Shown one piece after another: positions 10,831-22,430 of a stretch of DNA of 64,000 bases. A model generated the notes under the pieces. It did not search any database. It saw only the letters and a list, made by a program, of their open reading frames with translations, and was not told the origin of the DNA. Every line of letters starts with the position of its first letter. The first letter of the stretch is position 1. Made by a program: the position numbers and the translations under genes. Source of the DNA: Epiperipatus broadwayi (taxonomy: Eukaryota > Onychophora > Udeonychophora > Euonychophora > Peripatidae); contig JAQFVV010000323.1 in the NCBI GenBank assembly GCA_028023455.1, positions 372,001-436,000 of the forward strand, read 5' to 3'.

Positions 10831-11460
10831 TTTGTGCCCCCCCACCCCGAAACTGATTCAAGAATTGTTTAACAAATTAAAGCAATTTCCTGAAATTAAA
10901 TGGATAATAAAAAAGGAGGTCAATCATCAATCAATCAAATATCTGGATTTGAGATTGATAAGACAGAATTATATTATTGATTATTTAATGATTGTAAAAC
11001 CTCTTAATGTTAGGGATTTGCATCCACACTGAAATATTCCATTTCAATATAAAATGTCAGATTTTAAAGCTTGTATTGTTTAGAAAATCTAAATATTGCA
11101 AAGTTAAAGCCAAGAGAAAAAATAATTCAGAGAGTTATAAAAAAGATCTAATTTAAATTGGTTACTCTAGGGTCATATTTGGCAAACAGGTAAGAAAATT
11201 TAATAATAGATATAAATTTGATAGAACATTTAATTCTATACCATGAGTTGACATGCCTTACATCCCTAATATACCTTCAAAAACAATATCAATTATGCAT
11301 AAGAATTTTAATATTGGTTTTAGATGCCTCTTATCACTAAATAAACTTATTAATAATTCTAAGATAATATTAATGATGATGATTAAGTTCAATTGGTATA
11401 CATCCTGGATTGTCAGTTTTGCACTTTCAGATATTATGGACAGGCATGTGCAAACATAAA
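10830..11460 (+). pseudogene. Penelope-like element fragment, end of RT plus linker
   Basis: The frame at 10832-11032 contains IKWIIKKEVNHQSIKYLDLRL followed by a tail ending DLHPH, matching the post-catalytic part of Penelope-like RTs (INFLDL-type motif and the S-HP motif). After a decayed stretch, 11253-11459 reads MPYIPNIPSKT and LLSLNKLINNSK, the linker that precedes the GIY-YIG domain, as in the minus-strand fragment at 559-1130. Stops and frame changes show that it is dead. Both ends are missing. Confidence 0.65.
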
Positions 11461-14450
11461 ATCAAAAATCACTGAGTATGCTCATTTGTTTAACTCAGTT
11501 ATATGCAAGAATTTATAGTTCAGTATTTGCAGACCATGAAAAAAAATCTGGTCATTTCTTTAAGCCCTGATGCTAAAATTATTTGCCTAAAAAATAATAA
11601 TAAAAAATGAAAAGTAAAAAAAGCATGACACATAATTAAGTCTAAAAACTCCATAAATATAAGAGCCAATAGTATCCTCTTAGAAAGCACTTGCCAAGAG
11701 CCAATATATTCCTCTTAGTAAATACTTGCCATTTGATCCAATGATATAGCCAATTGCTGGGTCAATTTATATATGCAAAGATACAAATGCAATATAATCA
11801 ATGACTAGTTGAATGTAAATTTATATGTATGTGAATAGGCTAATGTATTTACTAATATTCACTTTATTCATGCTTTGACAATGATACATCATATCAAAAC
11901 CTGCCTGATTTAGCAAAGTAATAAATATTGTTTTATACTAAAATGTGTTATGTAATCATTGATTATTATTTATATAACTAGTATAATTTATTATATTCCA
12001 TATTATCTCAGGTACATGCATATATTATAATTTATTCTTATATATTTTGCAAACAAGATAATATACATACAATGAATTCATATTATGAATTCAAATATGC
12101 TTACAGACAAAAAAAGAAAAGATCATTGAATGCAAGTAATTGCTATTGTCAGAACCTGTAATTCAATATTTAGTGTACTTGATGGTTTAAAATCATCTCA
12201 GCATAAAAAATTACTGAAAGGAAGTAGGTAGTAGTATTCAATTAAATAAAGACACTTTTAATAATTTTACTAAAAGTATGGGTTGTGTAAATCATACTTA
12301 TGCCATTGAAATCAGATATAGACAATATGGAGGTCATTCTCTTAGATTACCTATTTATAATTCTGATATGTCTTTAAGTTATGATGCTTCTGCAGATAAT
12401 CTCATTGACTTTATTGGGGGCAATCAGTTTACATTCCTTGTACTGATCTTATTAGTAAAATTGAGCAAAGGGAATTGGATATTATTTATGAATTTCCTCA
12501 ATATGTTCTAATGTCAGCACACCATAAATGAAATTTTTATATTTAAAAAATGTGGGATTACTTAAAACTCACCCCAATGTATACAAAATCAAAATGTGAG
12601 TTATTAGATTATGATTCTTTTATTGTCTTGTTTAGAAAAAAATGTTGTATAGATGATTTTTGAAACAACATTCATAGGATTATTGTGAATGAATTTAAAC
12701 ATGCTTTAATTTATATCCTTCAATAAAACATAATTTTCAGAACTTTGGCAAAGTACATACACAAAATAATGATAGTAAAGTACATGTTGTTAAAAGGATA
12801 TAAAGAAATGCCTTGTCTTTTTTTACCAAATCTTTTTATCTCTTTATTAATGATGTGCACCATTTTAAATAAAAAAATAAAATAAATACAATCCTTGACA
12901 ATAATAAATTTAATCCTCTAGCAGTCTGTCAGATTTTTTTGTTCTCACTAGATAGATTTAAGCTTTCAACTTTCACTTTTATATTAAACCATGATTATTT
13001 ATCAGAATATAAGAAATTTGATCTCATTTGATAGATAATTATGTTTAGGAATTAAATAAAGAACACATTTAATTTGGAATTATTTTAAAAATTAGATTTT
13101 AATCAAAACAGAGGGCTGTTATGTCATCAAATTTTAGGCGGATCAGATTAAATTTGCAAAATGAATGAGATTTTCTTTCTTTGATGTTTGTTTTCAAAAT
13201 ATGAACAAATTATTTTTAAAGTCTAATAAATCTGTCAATTTAATCTTTAAAAGTTTAAATTTTTTTTTGGAATTTTTACATATCCCTAAATATTATAACT
13301 GACGAAAGAGTGATATCATTTCTAGATGGTTGTATTTCCCATGAGCTTAATCTCTATGGTATCATTGCACAAAAGAATATATTTTATACTTAAAAATAAA
13401 ACCTTTCTGTAAAAAAATAAATATATAATAAAATATATTTTTGATTTCTAACCATTATTACATGATTACAGCACAAAAATAATCATAAACTTTCCAAAAA
13501 ATAAAGTTTTTAGACTAGCTTAATTTTTGTCAAGGTAATCTTACAAAGTTCAAGATAGCCAAATATACAACGCCTAGACATAAATGTGTAGTTTTGGGTA
13601 CTTTAAAATTTCAAATTATTCAAATATCCTGTCAACTTTTGAATTTTTTTGAAATTAAAATATTAGAAAAATAATATACATGAAGTTTAAACTATAAAAT
13701 ATATTAGCAAAATCTTTCAATAGAGGGTGAAAAATGAAAATTAAATTTCTAGATTTCTCAGGCATAGGACTTGCACCTGAAAGATTGATTAATGTAGATT
13801 GTGATCAATTAACTATCATTAATTATTACAATAAATAAAATAATATGTCATCCATAGAAAAAAATTAACAAAAAGCATAAAATCATAATTTAACTATACA
13901 CATTAGTTATAAATTACTTATTTTAAACTGAACATAAATACTTCTGCAGTGTTTTCAGGGAGTTAAAATTCAGCTAAAATTGCATAAATAAGGTTGGAAT
14001 CATAGAGGTTTATAACTTAGTTATTTTATTATTATAGTAAACAAAAAGCATTTATAACATGAAATTAAGACACAAAAAACTGTGGATTATTAACATGGCA
14101 ATTGTTATATCAATTATCCAATGATACATTATTTACAGTGGAACTAAAACTAATGTAGTCCCATTCTATTATCTTGTATTGATACAGTTCATTATATTTT
14201 AGCAGTCCTTAGATTACAACTGTTTTGTACAGGTTGTTAACTACTTTATTTGTTCTACATTTAGGCTTACAACTGTAACATGTCCACTTATCAGGGAGTA
14301 TGTTAATCGAGAGACAAAACAAGAGAATAATGTTCTTTTCCTACTTCACCCTTTTCATCAATTCTTCTATGCTCACCACCCTCTTTAGTCATTATTTCTA
14401 GAGTTAATCAGTCCATTCATCACACACCCCATCACTCTAGAACATAGTCT
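11461..14450. other. Noncoding AT-rich sequence
   Basis: Nothing convincing is seen. A 77-codon frame at 12278-12511 has mixed amino-acid composition but no motif I know, and it lies in sequence with many stops; I do not call it a gene. A small palindrome, TGAATTCATATTATGAATTC, lies near 12071. Confidence 0.45.
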
Positions 14451-14451
14451 T

Positions 14452-16131
14452 TTAATTTGATTGGTAATCTGCATTATGTGAATTTCTGAGAACAGGTCTC
14501 TCACTTTCCTGGTCTGTTTGATTGTGTGCAGAGCTGGTGGAGTCTGTTCTTCCTTGTATCATACTTAATGTCTCTAGTTCAACAAGAAAATTCTTTTCTT
14601 GTGGAATTTGTGGTAGCATTTCTTTTCTTGTGGAATTTGTGGTAGCATTTCTCTGTCCTCCTTTGTTAAAGATTCCCACTGGCAAGCAGTTTCAATAAGA
14701 GTTTTGTTATCATCTAATGGCATAACTGCTGACCTTCTCCTTATGTGGTTTACATGTCTCCATACAGAAAAACCATTTTAAAATCATATAAATAACTCTA
14801 GACACTCGATTTCTAACAATTCCAGGTGTCCACTGCTTCTTTATAATGTCTCATACCCATAATACATCAACCCTTTTAAACTTTGGGAAATGTTTATAAG
14901 TATCCAGGTAGATCTCTGGAACCTTTCAAACCTTTCCTCTTGAGGCATAATCTTTGACATATGTGTTCAGCAAATCCTGCTGAATAGTAAGTAGGTTAGC
15001 AGGTGATTTTCCATTATTTGATTGAGATAGGAAATGTTGAAAAAACATGATCTTCAGTTAATGCATTTTTATGGCCATGTTTTTTTTCAGATTTGGGTGT
15101 TTACAATTTTGGTTAATGATATGTCCCCAAAACTTTAATTCCCTCATAGACCAAGTGCTTTTGGTGACATTAATTTTAATTCCTACCATTCCGGTCTAGC
15201 TCATATGGTAAGTACACATTCTTCAAATTCTGTCTCTGACTGAGCATAAATTAACAAGTCATCCAGATAGAAGATTATACTTTTTACATTATGCATTAAT
15301 TGATCAATCTTGGCTTGAAAGATATTGTGAGCTGTCATAATTCCAAATGGCAATTTGCTGCATTGGAATAGTCCGACATGTGTACTCAGAGTTAATATTT
15401 TGGCTGTTTTATCAGTGACTGGGATCTGGTGGAAAGTAGACTTCAGGTTAATTTTTGCAAAAATAGCAGCTTTCCTAAGTGATGCTAGTATTTCTGAGAC
15501 CTTTGGAATGGAATATGCACTTTTGTTTAAATAACGGTTTACTATAACCCTATAATCTCCACAGATCCAGAATCTTCCATCAGGTTTTGCTACTACCACA
15601 ATTGGAGTGGCCCAATCTAAATCTTCTATGGGTGATAACATGCCTTCCTTAATGAGACTTACTAAACTCTCTTTAACCTCAGTTGTGAGTGTAAACAGAA
15701 CCTTCTGGGGTTTACACATCAATGGTTGTGCATCTTCAGTTAGTTCAATATTTACTGGACTTATCTCTAAATCAGTCAAGTTTTCCTCGAGGATTTTTGG
15801 AAACTGCTTACACAATATATTTTCCAGTTTTACCATTTTGATAATCTGGATGGATATGCCTAATGGGTAGAACCAATTTTAGCCTAGTACAAGTTTGATG
15901 TTCCTCTTGACTACATATAACGATAGGGTTTTGTTTTTGTTATTTAGTTTTACTGAAACAGAAACCTTCCCACAGATTGATGTTATTACCATTCACGTCT
16001 GTGGAAATTACATTTGTTTTATCTAGATTTAATTTTGACTTGTGTGTAGAATTTATTTTGTTCCAGTCCATTAGAGACATGTTGAATAGTCCTGATCCAC
16101 TGTCTATCTCCATTGTGACTTTAGTTTCCAC
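14452..16131 (-). pseudogene. Ty3/Gypsy LTR retrotransposon pol remnant
   Basis: In minus-strand order: 16131-15940 has EIDSGSG, a retropepsin-like D-S-G site; 15836-15201 is a 211-codon RT piece with TPIVVVAKPDGRFWICGDYR, INLKSTFHQIPV, KLPFGIM and YLDDLLIYA, the Ty3/Gypsy RT motifs in order; about 15190-15060 continues in decayed form (ELKFWGHIINQ); about 14890-14690 reads WTPGIVRNR and WRHVNHIRRR, the C-terminal integrase motif. RNase H and most of integrase are missing between 15060 and 14890, so a large internal deletion joins RT to the integrase tail. Frameshifts occur elsewhere. No LTRs were identified. It is antisense to the Ig exons. Confidence 0.75.
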
Positions 16132-16139
16132 GATTATTA

Positions 16140-16639
16140 AATCTAATATAATCTGTCAGTTATTTGAAATGGAATGGAGGATTTATATATTTTATATATA
16201 AATGTTTAGATCTAGCAGCATAAAACTTGCAGTAAAACTCTGTCCATACAGACATAAGACTTTTCTCTCTCTTTAATCATCTGCTTAAAAGAATATCCCT
16301 TTTAATCGTGTGAACTACAGATTTGAAACTTGCGAATCTTACCAAAATAAATAATAATCTGACCTTTATATAGTTATCACAATTGTGAATTATTTGGTTT
16401 TAAAATATGAACTTTTTTATAATCAATTGGGCAGACACATAGAATTTATTTAGCTTTTTGCAGAGAGATTAAATTGATTTTATTAGTGTTTGGTAAGTAA
16501 TGAATACTGAAGATTGAAGTAGGTAGTGATAAGGTAAGGATATATTTTTGTTTATACTATTGCTTTAAGATATGATAATCAGGTAATGCAATTGTATTAA
16601 TATTTCTAACCAAAAAAATCTATGTTTATATTTTGATTA

Positions 16640-16680
<41 letters not shown>

Positions 16681-16900
16681 AATGTTTATTTATATACGTT
16701 GCAAATATATTGGCATTTGGTAAAAGCTAAAAAATAAAAGTAAATTTAGATTTTTTTTTTACTAATTTTTTTTTAAAAAAAAAAAACGTACAATGAAAGT
16801 TAAATTATTCTTTCATATTTTTTTTTAATGTAATTGGAAATAAAAGTAGAATTAGAGAGAACAAAAGAATTCCAAAAGTAAAAAAAAGATAAGAGAAAGT
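16140..16900. other. Noncoding sequence with an AT dinucleotide tract
   Basis: Contains an uninterrupted AT run at about 16641-16678 and T/A homopolymers near 16751-16786. No gene is seen. Confidence 0.5.
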
Positions 16901-16923
16901 AAAAATATTTTGGCTAATTAAAG

Positions 16924-17049
16924 ATGGCCGAAAAACTTGATATGAAAAGAGAACTTTATAACGTAAATTTTATAAAGAATCTACAAGACTATGAACCAAA
17001 AAATGCAATGATAATAGCATGTGCAGAAGTTGGAAAACTGGGCCTCTAG
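16924..17049 (+). CDS. Unrecognised 41-codon ORF in a GC-richer block
   Basis: An ATG in good context (AAGATGG) opens 41 codons ending in TAG at 17047-17049. Composition is varied and protein-like (begins MAEKLDMKREL, later IIACAEVGKLGL), unlike the low-complexity frames around it. No family is recognised. It may be the start of an element protein, an exon without an obvious donor, or chance. It lies immediately upstream of a TATA-like box at 17050. Confidence 0.2.
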   Translation: MAEKLDMKRELYNVNFIKNLQDYEPKNAMIIACAEVGKLGL

Positions 17050-17057
17050 TATAAAAG
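17050..17057 (+). promoter_or_regulatory. Candidate TATA box in a possible solo LTR
   Basis: TATAAAAG stands in a block (about 16920-17420) that is richer in G/C than its surroundings and has no long frame. A solo LTR of a retroelement is the simplest reading, but I did not find matching terminal TG...CA with a target duplication. Confidence 0.3.
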
Positions 17058-17419
17058 GCAGAGGTCAGTTTGAAGAATGTCTAGTTCATTTGTTTCTCTA
17101 GTTGGTCTTGAATAACACTAATATATCCAAGATCGCTCTACACTAAAATAATTTGGCATGTCAGAGTGAACCGGAGCTTCTGCAGACATCATGCCTGAAG
17201 ATGTACACCAGAAAAGCCTTCGTGACTGACTAAAAGAATGGACCACAAGATCAACTAATAATCAAAGGCCATGAGCTCATTTTAACCCCGAAAAACTATG
17301 CATAGTTATCTACAGCCATTGTGAATTCACTAAAACTTACCGGTAAGTTATGCTTCATTATCCTGTTTGTGACAAATTTAAGCATTCGCAAACAATTCTG
17401 AAAAATATATGTATAAAAG

Positions 17420-18883
17420 GATCCCGATAGTAACTTCAATTTAATTGATCAAGAGACTCTTATTTAACCAAGAACTTTTTAATTGTTTAACTGTTATTTA
17501 TTTATTATTTCACATCTGAATTAAATGTGTTCTCTCCAATTTATTTGATAAATAATTTACTTCAAACATTTTTTTTTATCTATTAGAATAAAAATATTTC
17601 TAATATCAATTTACATTTGTGTGTTGTTAATAATAGTTATTATTTTTTTTATTAATTTATTATTAGTTTAATAAGATTTAAAATGTAATTTATCTTTGCC
17701 AATATGTTTGAATAAGCCCAGGAATAATAATCTTAAAAAAAATAATTCTCATTACGGTATGATGCAATACCGATTAAGTTAAAAGTATTTTTCTTTTTTT
17801 TATTCGTGAGACGTTATTTGACTATTTCAGTGGACCCTTCAGAATAAAAGGTCCTGGCACCCATATTAAATAAATTAAAAGCTGATTTTGTCAATAGCAT
17901 AATTCTCAACTATTAATAGGCCAAGTTGATCAGGAAATATAGCTATGTATTTAGAATAGAAATACAACTTTCTTCTTTTTTGACATAGCTTGATCAACTC
18001 ACGCGCAGTTTATATTAGCATGTAGAGGCCTAGCAAAATTGAAAACGTTATAATATATATATATATATTGACATGGCATCATATTTCTATAACTATAAAT
18101 ATTAGTTGGATTAGGTTTAAAATCTTTTTTTCTCATTTCAGTTTGTTAGCTTGAAGGAAAAATGTGAATTAAAATAATGACCAGATATCTAACTGAACTG
18201 TGTTCAGTTTTGACTTCCATTTGCCATTTCGTAAAGGAAATTTTCCAAAGCCAATCTGGGGATCAAGATTATATTGTAACCAGATGTATTCTGCCTTAAA
18301 AAGCCATTTATTTTTTTCATTGGTTGCTTTAAGAATTTTATTTTAAGATTTAATGTAAATTAAATAAAACATTTTAATATTATATAAATAAATGGGACAA
18401 ATGTACCAAAGCTGTCAATTTTGTATTACAGTTTATTAATGGCAAAATTACTTTCTAACCATAGTTGAAACAACTAACCAGTGTTGTAGATAATAGATAC
18501 AAATCAGCGTTTTTTTTTTTTTTATAAAAGAGAGACTTTATTAAGTATAAAATGTTTTACAAGGTAAATATTGATTTACATTGTGTAATATGACTATTTG
18601 AAGATAGTAAAATAGTTTGGCTTACAAAAATAACTTTTACTTTAAAAAAAAAAAACCAGCAACACATAATTGCAGTATGATACAACTTACAAAAATGGTT
18701 AAATAAAACGCACACAGCATTAGACAATAATCCCATAATCTATCTAGATATTTATTGTTTAAAATTAATGCATTAGTATATATAAACATATATATATATA
18801 TTTATATATTTATAAATATAATGACAGGAAGACATATAATAGTGATGATAATACTAGTAATAATAATAATACTATGATTTCAG
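17420..18883. other. Intron sequence upstream of Ig exon 2
   Basis: AT-rich, no gene seen. AT runs occur at about 18053-18068 and 18788-18800; a triplet-like TAATAATAAT run at 18859-18870 immediately precedes the exon 2 acceptor. Confidence 0.5.
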
Positions 18884-19120
18884 ATCATCTTCATTGTCTT
18901 GAGCCCTTGAAAATATATACAGATGCAACTACTTTGTTTTGCAATGTCAGTGGAAAAGCAGATACTTTTTTATGGTTTACAGGTAATCATGAGTTGATGG
19001 AATTTTTTACTACCAGTCATATTAGAATAAATAAATCTACAGAGGCTTCCACATACTATTGTCAAGGAAAAAATGAATATGGTGTATCTGAAGAATGTAA
19101 ACACATAGTGACCTTCACAG
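18884..19120 (+). CDS. Immunoglobulin-domain exon 2 of a multi-Ig gene
   Basis: The exon is 237 nt between ...ATTTCAG and GTAAAC, phase 1 at both ends. It encodes HLHCLEP, LFCNVSG, FLWFTG, INKS, TYYCQGK and EECKHIVTF. It keeps the Ig cysteines (19 and 59), the tryptophan (30), the extra cysteine pair (4 and 71) and both sequons. The frame is open upstream to an ATG at 18874, but that ATG lies in the polypyrimidine/acceptor region and is not a start codon. It lies 17.4 kb downstream of exon 1. Domain length (78 residues) is at the short end for Ig folds. Whether all four exons are spliced into one transcript cannot be seen from DNA. Confidence 0.88.
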
Positions 19121-20382
19121 GTAAACAATTTTATTATAGATAAAAAAATTGAAATACAGTATTAAATATATGTGAATGATATAGTGAATATTTGTTGGAA
19201 TAATAATTATGAGTGGGTGATTTACACAGAATTATCAATATTTTTAAAACAAATGTTTGAGAATAACCTAAATGTAAAACACAAGTCTGACTTCAAATTG
19301 AAGGTTGCACTATAATAGGCTTTGGACATTACTTTTAATTTTTATATACAATAAAGCACTCACGAATAGAAATACACACACACAGAATTAAAAAAAAAAC
19401 ATTAATAATCACGTGATTGCAAAGACACATTACACTGAGATCTGAAAAAATGGGTTTAATAAAGTAGCTTTGCAGTTTTGACCTTAGAATATATTTGATT
19501 AATTGCAAACTGCCACAAATGATTAAATGTTGACCAAGCAGAGATCTTAAAATATTAAATATACATTGAAATGTATAAGGAAAAAACAGTCATCCATTTA
19601 ATACACTGTTAATAATAATTTATAATTCTTGTAGACATAACATAGCTACAATGTTGAGAAAATAGAACCAAACTAACAGATTAAATATAAAAATTATACC
19701 AAACACTTTAAAGATTTCATATTACTTTAACTTATTTTTTTATTATTTGTAGTTCTATCATTTATTATGTATATATTTGACTGCTTTTATATTAAAAGGT
19801 TGTTAGAAAGAAATGGGCTTACAAACTTTGCTTTAATATGGTAAAACGTTATTACAACAAGAACACATAAAAATATTTAAATTTTACCTTTTCACCATTG
19901 TAGTTATATACTAGGCCAATTTTCATTATCTAATATTAATTGTGAGATGTTATTAAAATAATTCAAACTTTATTTAAACTTTTCAAATACTGCTATTATT
20001 ATATACAGATTAGTATATAACATAAGATTTGGAATGATATTTATCTCCTTTCTTATTTATATATTGCTGGCCTGACCAATCATTGTACTTATCTATTTAA
20101 AAAAACATATATCAATAAGAAAGTAGTCCAATGTATAATTACAGCAACAATATCATCATCTAAATCTTTCAAAATAAACACTTTCCATCAGGTTGTTCTT
20201 AATTGTATTTTATAATAAGAAATGAGAAACTAAATCTATATCAATTATTTATTTTGAGATAGGATCATCAAAAGCTTATAAGCCAATAAAAAGTTTATTT
20301 CAAAAATAAAGATCAGTGTTGCAAATAAAAAATAGCAAATATGATATTAATATTATATATTTATTTTACGATTATACGTAAG
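19121..20382. other. Intron sequence, no gene seen
   Basis: AT-rich sequence following Ig exon 2. No recognisable element or exon. Confidence 0.45.
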
Positions 20383-20527
20383 TAATATTTACTAAGTCAA
20401 TAAACCTTTAAGCATGTGCGCTTGAAAATGCGAAGGTGGGGACCTCTACAGGTCTTAACCACAAGAGGTTCCTACCTTCACATTTTCAAGCGCACATGCT
20501 TTAGGTTTATTGTCTTAGTAGATATTA
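20383..20527. repeat. Near-perfect palindrome (foldback/MITE-like)
   Basis: Arms of about 65 nt mirror about position 20455: TAAACC, AGCATGTGCGCTTGAAAATG and the word AAGGTGGGGACCTC in the left arm recur as the reverse complement on the right with few changes. The central loop is only a few bases. No ORF. Consistent with a small foldback DNA element. Confidence 0.7.
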
Positions 20528-20529
20528 AT

Positions 20530-21880
20530 ATGCAAAATAGGTTAAGGGATTTCAGTCTAAAATGTATTTAATGAAAAAGTTTATTGTTAAGAATACTTTT
20601 GATTTTGAGGTAAATTTTATTATATATACAAATAACAAAGTTAATCCTAAAATTAAGAAAAATCAATATTCCATTTAAAATAAATAAATAATAAAATTAT
20701 TGACAAAATCCATTCAAATTTATTTTCAATAGGCTAGCTTTTTATAAATATATATATAAACAATTTGAAGTTAAATATAAACATATTTATTGAGACGCAA
20801 ATATTTAGTAATTTTCAAAAAAAGGAAGTCATAAAAATAAAAAATAAACTATTTTGGTCAACAACATTTGACAATGTTGCACAAAAAAAGGAATACATTT
20901 TCTTTCTAACTCTTGATATAATGAGTGATACGTAGAATGTGGACAATATTTGCAATTAAAATTATATTTATTAAAAAATTTATATTCACAGTTTTCACTA
21001 AAAATATTTTATAAAATGTTTTTGGCCATTGAAATCTTTTAAATATAGCAATACTAACACAAATCTAATTTAATTCTACTTTTAAGATTAACGTCATATT
21101 GGTCAAATGTCTCCATTTACTATAGTAAACATTCAATATACTAAATGAATGTTAATTACATAAAGATAAGACTATATTAGATGTAAGATTTATCTTCTTT
21201 CACAACATTAAATATTGCAAGGGTTCAGAAAATGCAACTAATATATTGACCTGCAACCTTTTTACCTGGCTATGAAACACTTGCAGGTTGATGAGATATA
21301 CATTGCACCTTTAAGAGTGACCATGAATGAACTTGCAAAAAGGACTTGGTTCATTTAGTAGAGAGGCAAAAATATGATCCACATTGCTTATAAATAGTTC
21401 ATATATTGAAAAGTGGTCACCTCATTCAACATGTAAAATTAACTCCACATGTGTATACAAAATCCAATATGCAATAAAAGGAGCGTACCATAAAAATACT
21501 GAAATAAATAATTGGTGAATAGTAATACTAGATAATATGTGTAACTGGATGACAATGCATACTTATGTATATATGAAAACTAAGTTGCAGAAAAAATACA
21601 AAATTGTTTAACAGTTGATTTTACTATCCAAAACACTATAAGAATGTTTTATAGGCTAATAGATGTGACATATACCAAATAACTAAACCTCTTAATAAAT
21701 CATATAATACTAAAATGACCAAATCAATTCATAGTTGTGGATTTTTGCAGCCCAATGACACCATTCATAATGATGAAGTACCTTGTAACAAGATATATAT
21801 TTTCAAAGTGAGAAGTTGCTTACCTAGTACCTTAGGATAATAACCAGAACACTATCTGTAACTTGGAAGCTTAACATTTT
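20530..21880. other. Intron sequence, no gene seen
   Basis: AT-rich, with no long frame or recognisable repeat. Confidence 0.4.
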
Positions 21881-21884
21881 GGTA

Positions 21885-22430
21885 TTTCAAGAAAGTCAGG
21901 TAGAATTATTTCAGACCATGGGACTCCATTCATATTTATTGAACAACAAAAGTGGATCAAGAAAGAAGAAATTACATGATTTTACATCAATTTGTAATCC
22001 TCAGCCCAACCCATATGAGTGGGTGATGCATGATCTGTGATGACTCTTCAAGGTCTATTCTAATACCAACCATCATAAATGATAGAATCATGTTAAACAG
22101 ATAGTAATCTATATAAATTGGATAGTTAATGAATCCACTGGTTTTGCTTCTGTTTATCTACATATGGAAAACATGCACCCATTATTTATAATATAAAGCT
22201 TCCAATGATATCCTATCCAATAGATAATAAAAGGGATACAGATAGAGCAGTACAACAGGTGAAGAGAAATAGTTATGTGAAGCAACACAAATCTCAGGGT
22301 TTTTCTTTTACATTCCAAGTAGGGAATCAAATAATAATCTGAGATAATTCCATTAAGTCATCCTAAAAACTATTTACAAAAAATTCAAAACATATATGAA
22401 GATCCATTTCAAATTGTAAATCAGTAAGGA
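21885..22430 (+). pseudogene. Ty3/Gypsy integrase remnant
   Basis: Plus-strand frames read GRIISDHGTPFIFIE (near 21900), matching the integrase catalytic block with Asp (SDxGTxF); then TSICNPQPNPYEW (near 21985), the region before the catalytic Glu; then SQGFSFTFQVGNQIII (near 22290), resembling the integrase-to-C-terminus RF-VGD-V motif. Frameshifts and stops break it. It is on the opposite strand from the pol remnant at 14.5-16.1 kb, so the two are separate insertions. No LTRs are recognised. Confidence 0.5.

Noticed and set aside
12278-12511. 77-codon frame as a host exon
   Set aside because: Mixed composition, but no splice-site or homology support and no relation to the Ig exons; left as unassigned.
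13290-13320. CTGACGAAAG as a hammerhead core
   Set aside because: No stem II can form between the two core boxes.
17188-17215. CTGAAGA followed by CAGAAAAG as a hammerhead
   Set aside because: Stem II would have at most two or three pairs and no cleavage triplet or stem I partner follows.
18874-18876. ATG just before Ig exon 2 (and 33866 before exon 3) as start codons
   Set aside because: They lie in the acceptor region upstream of the AG; exons 1 and 4 have no such ATG, and phase 1 exon borders show they are internal exons.
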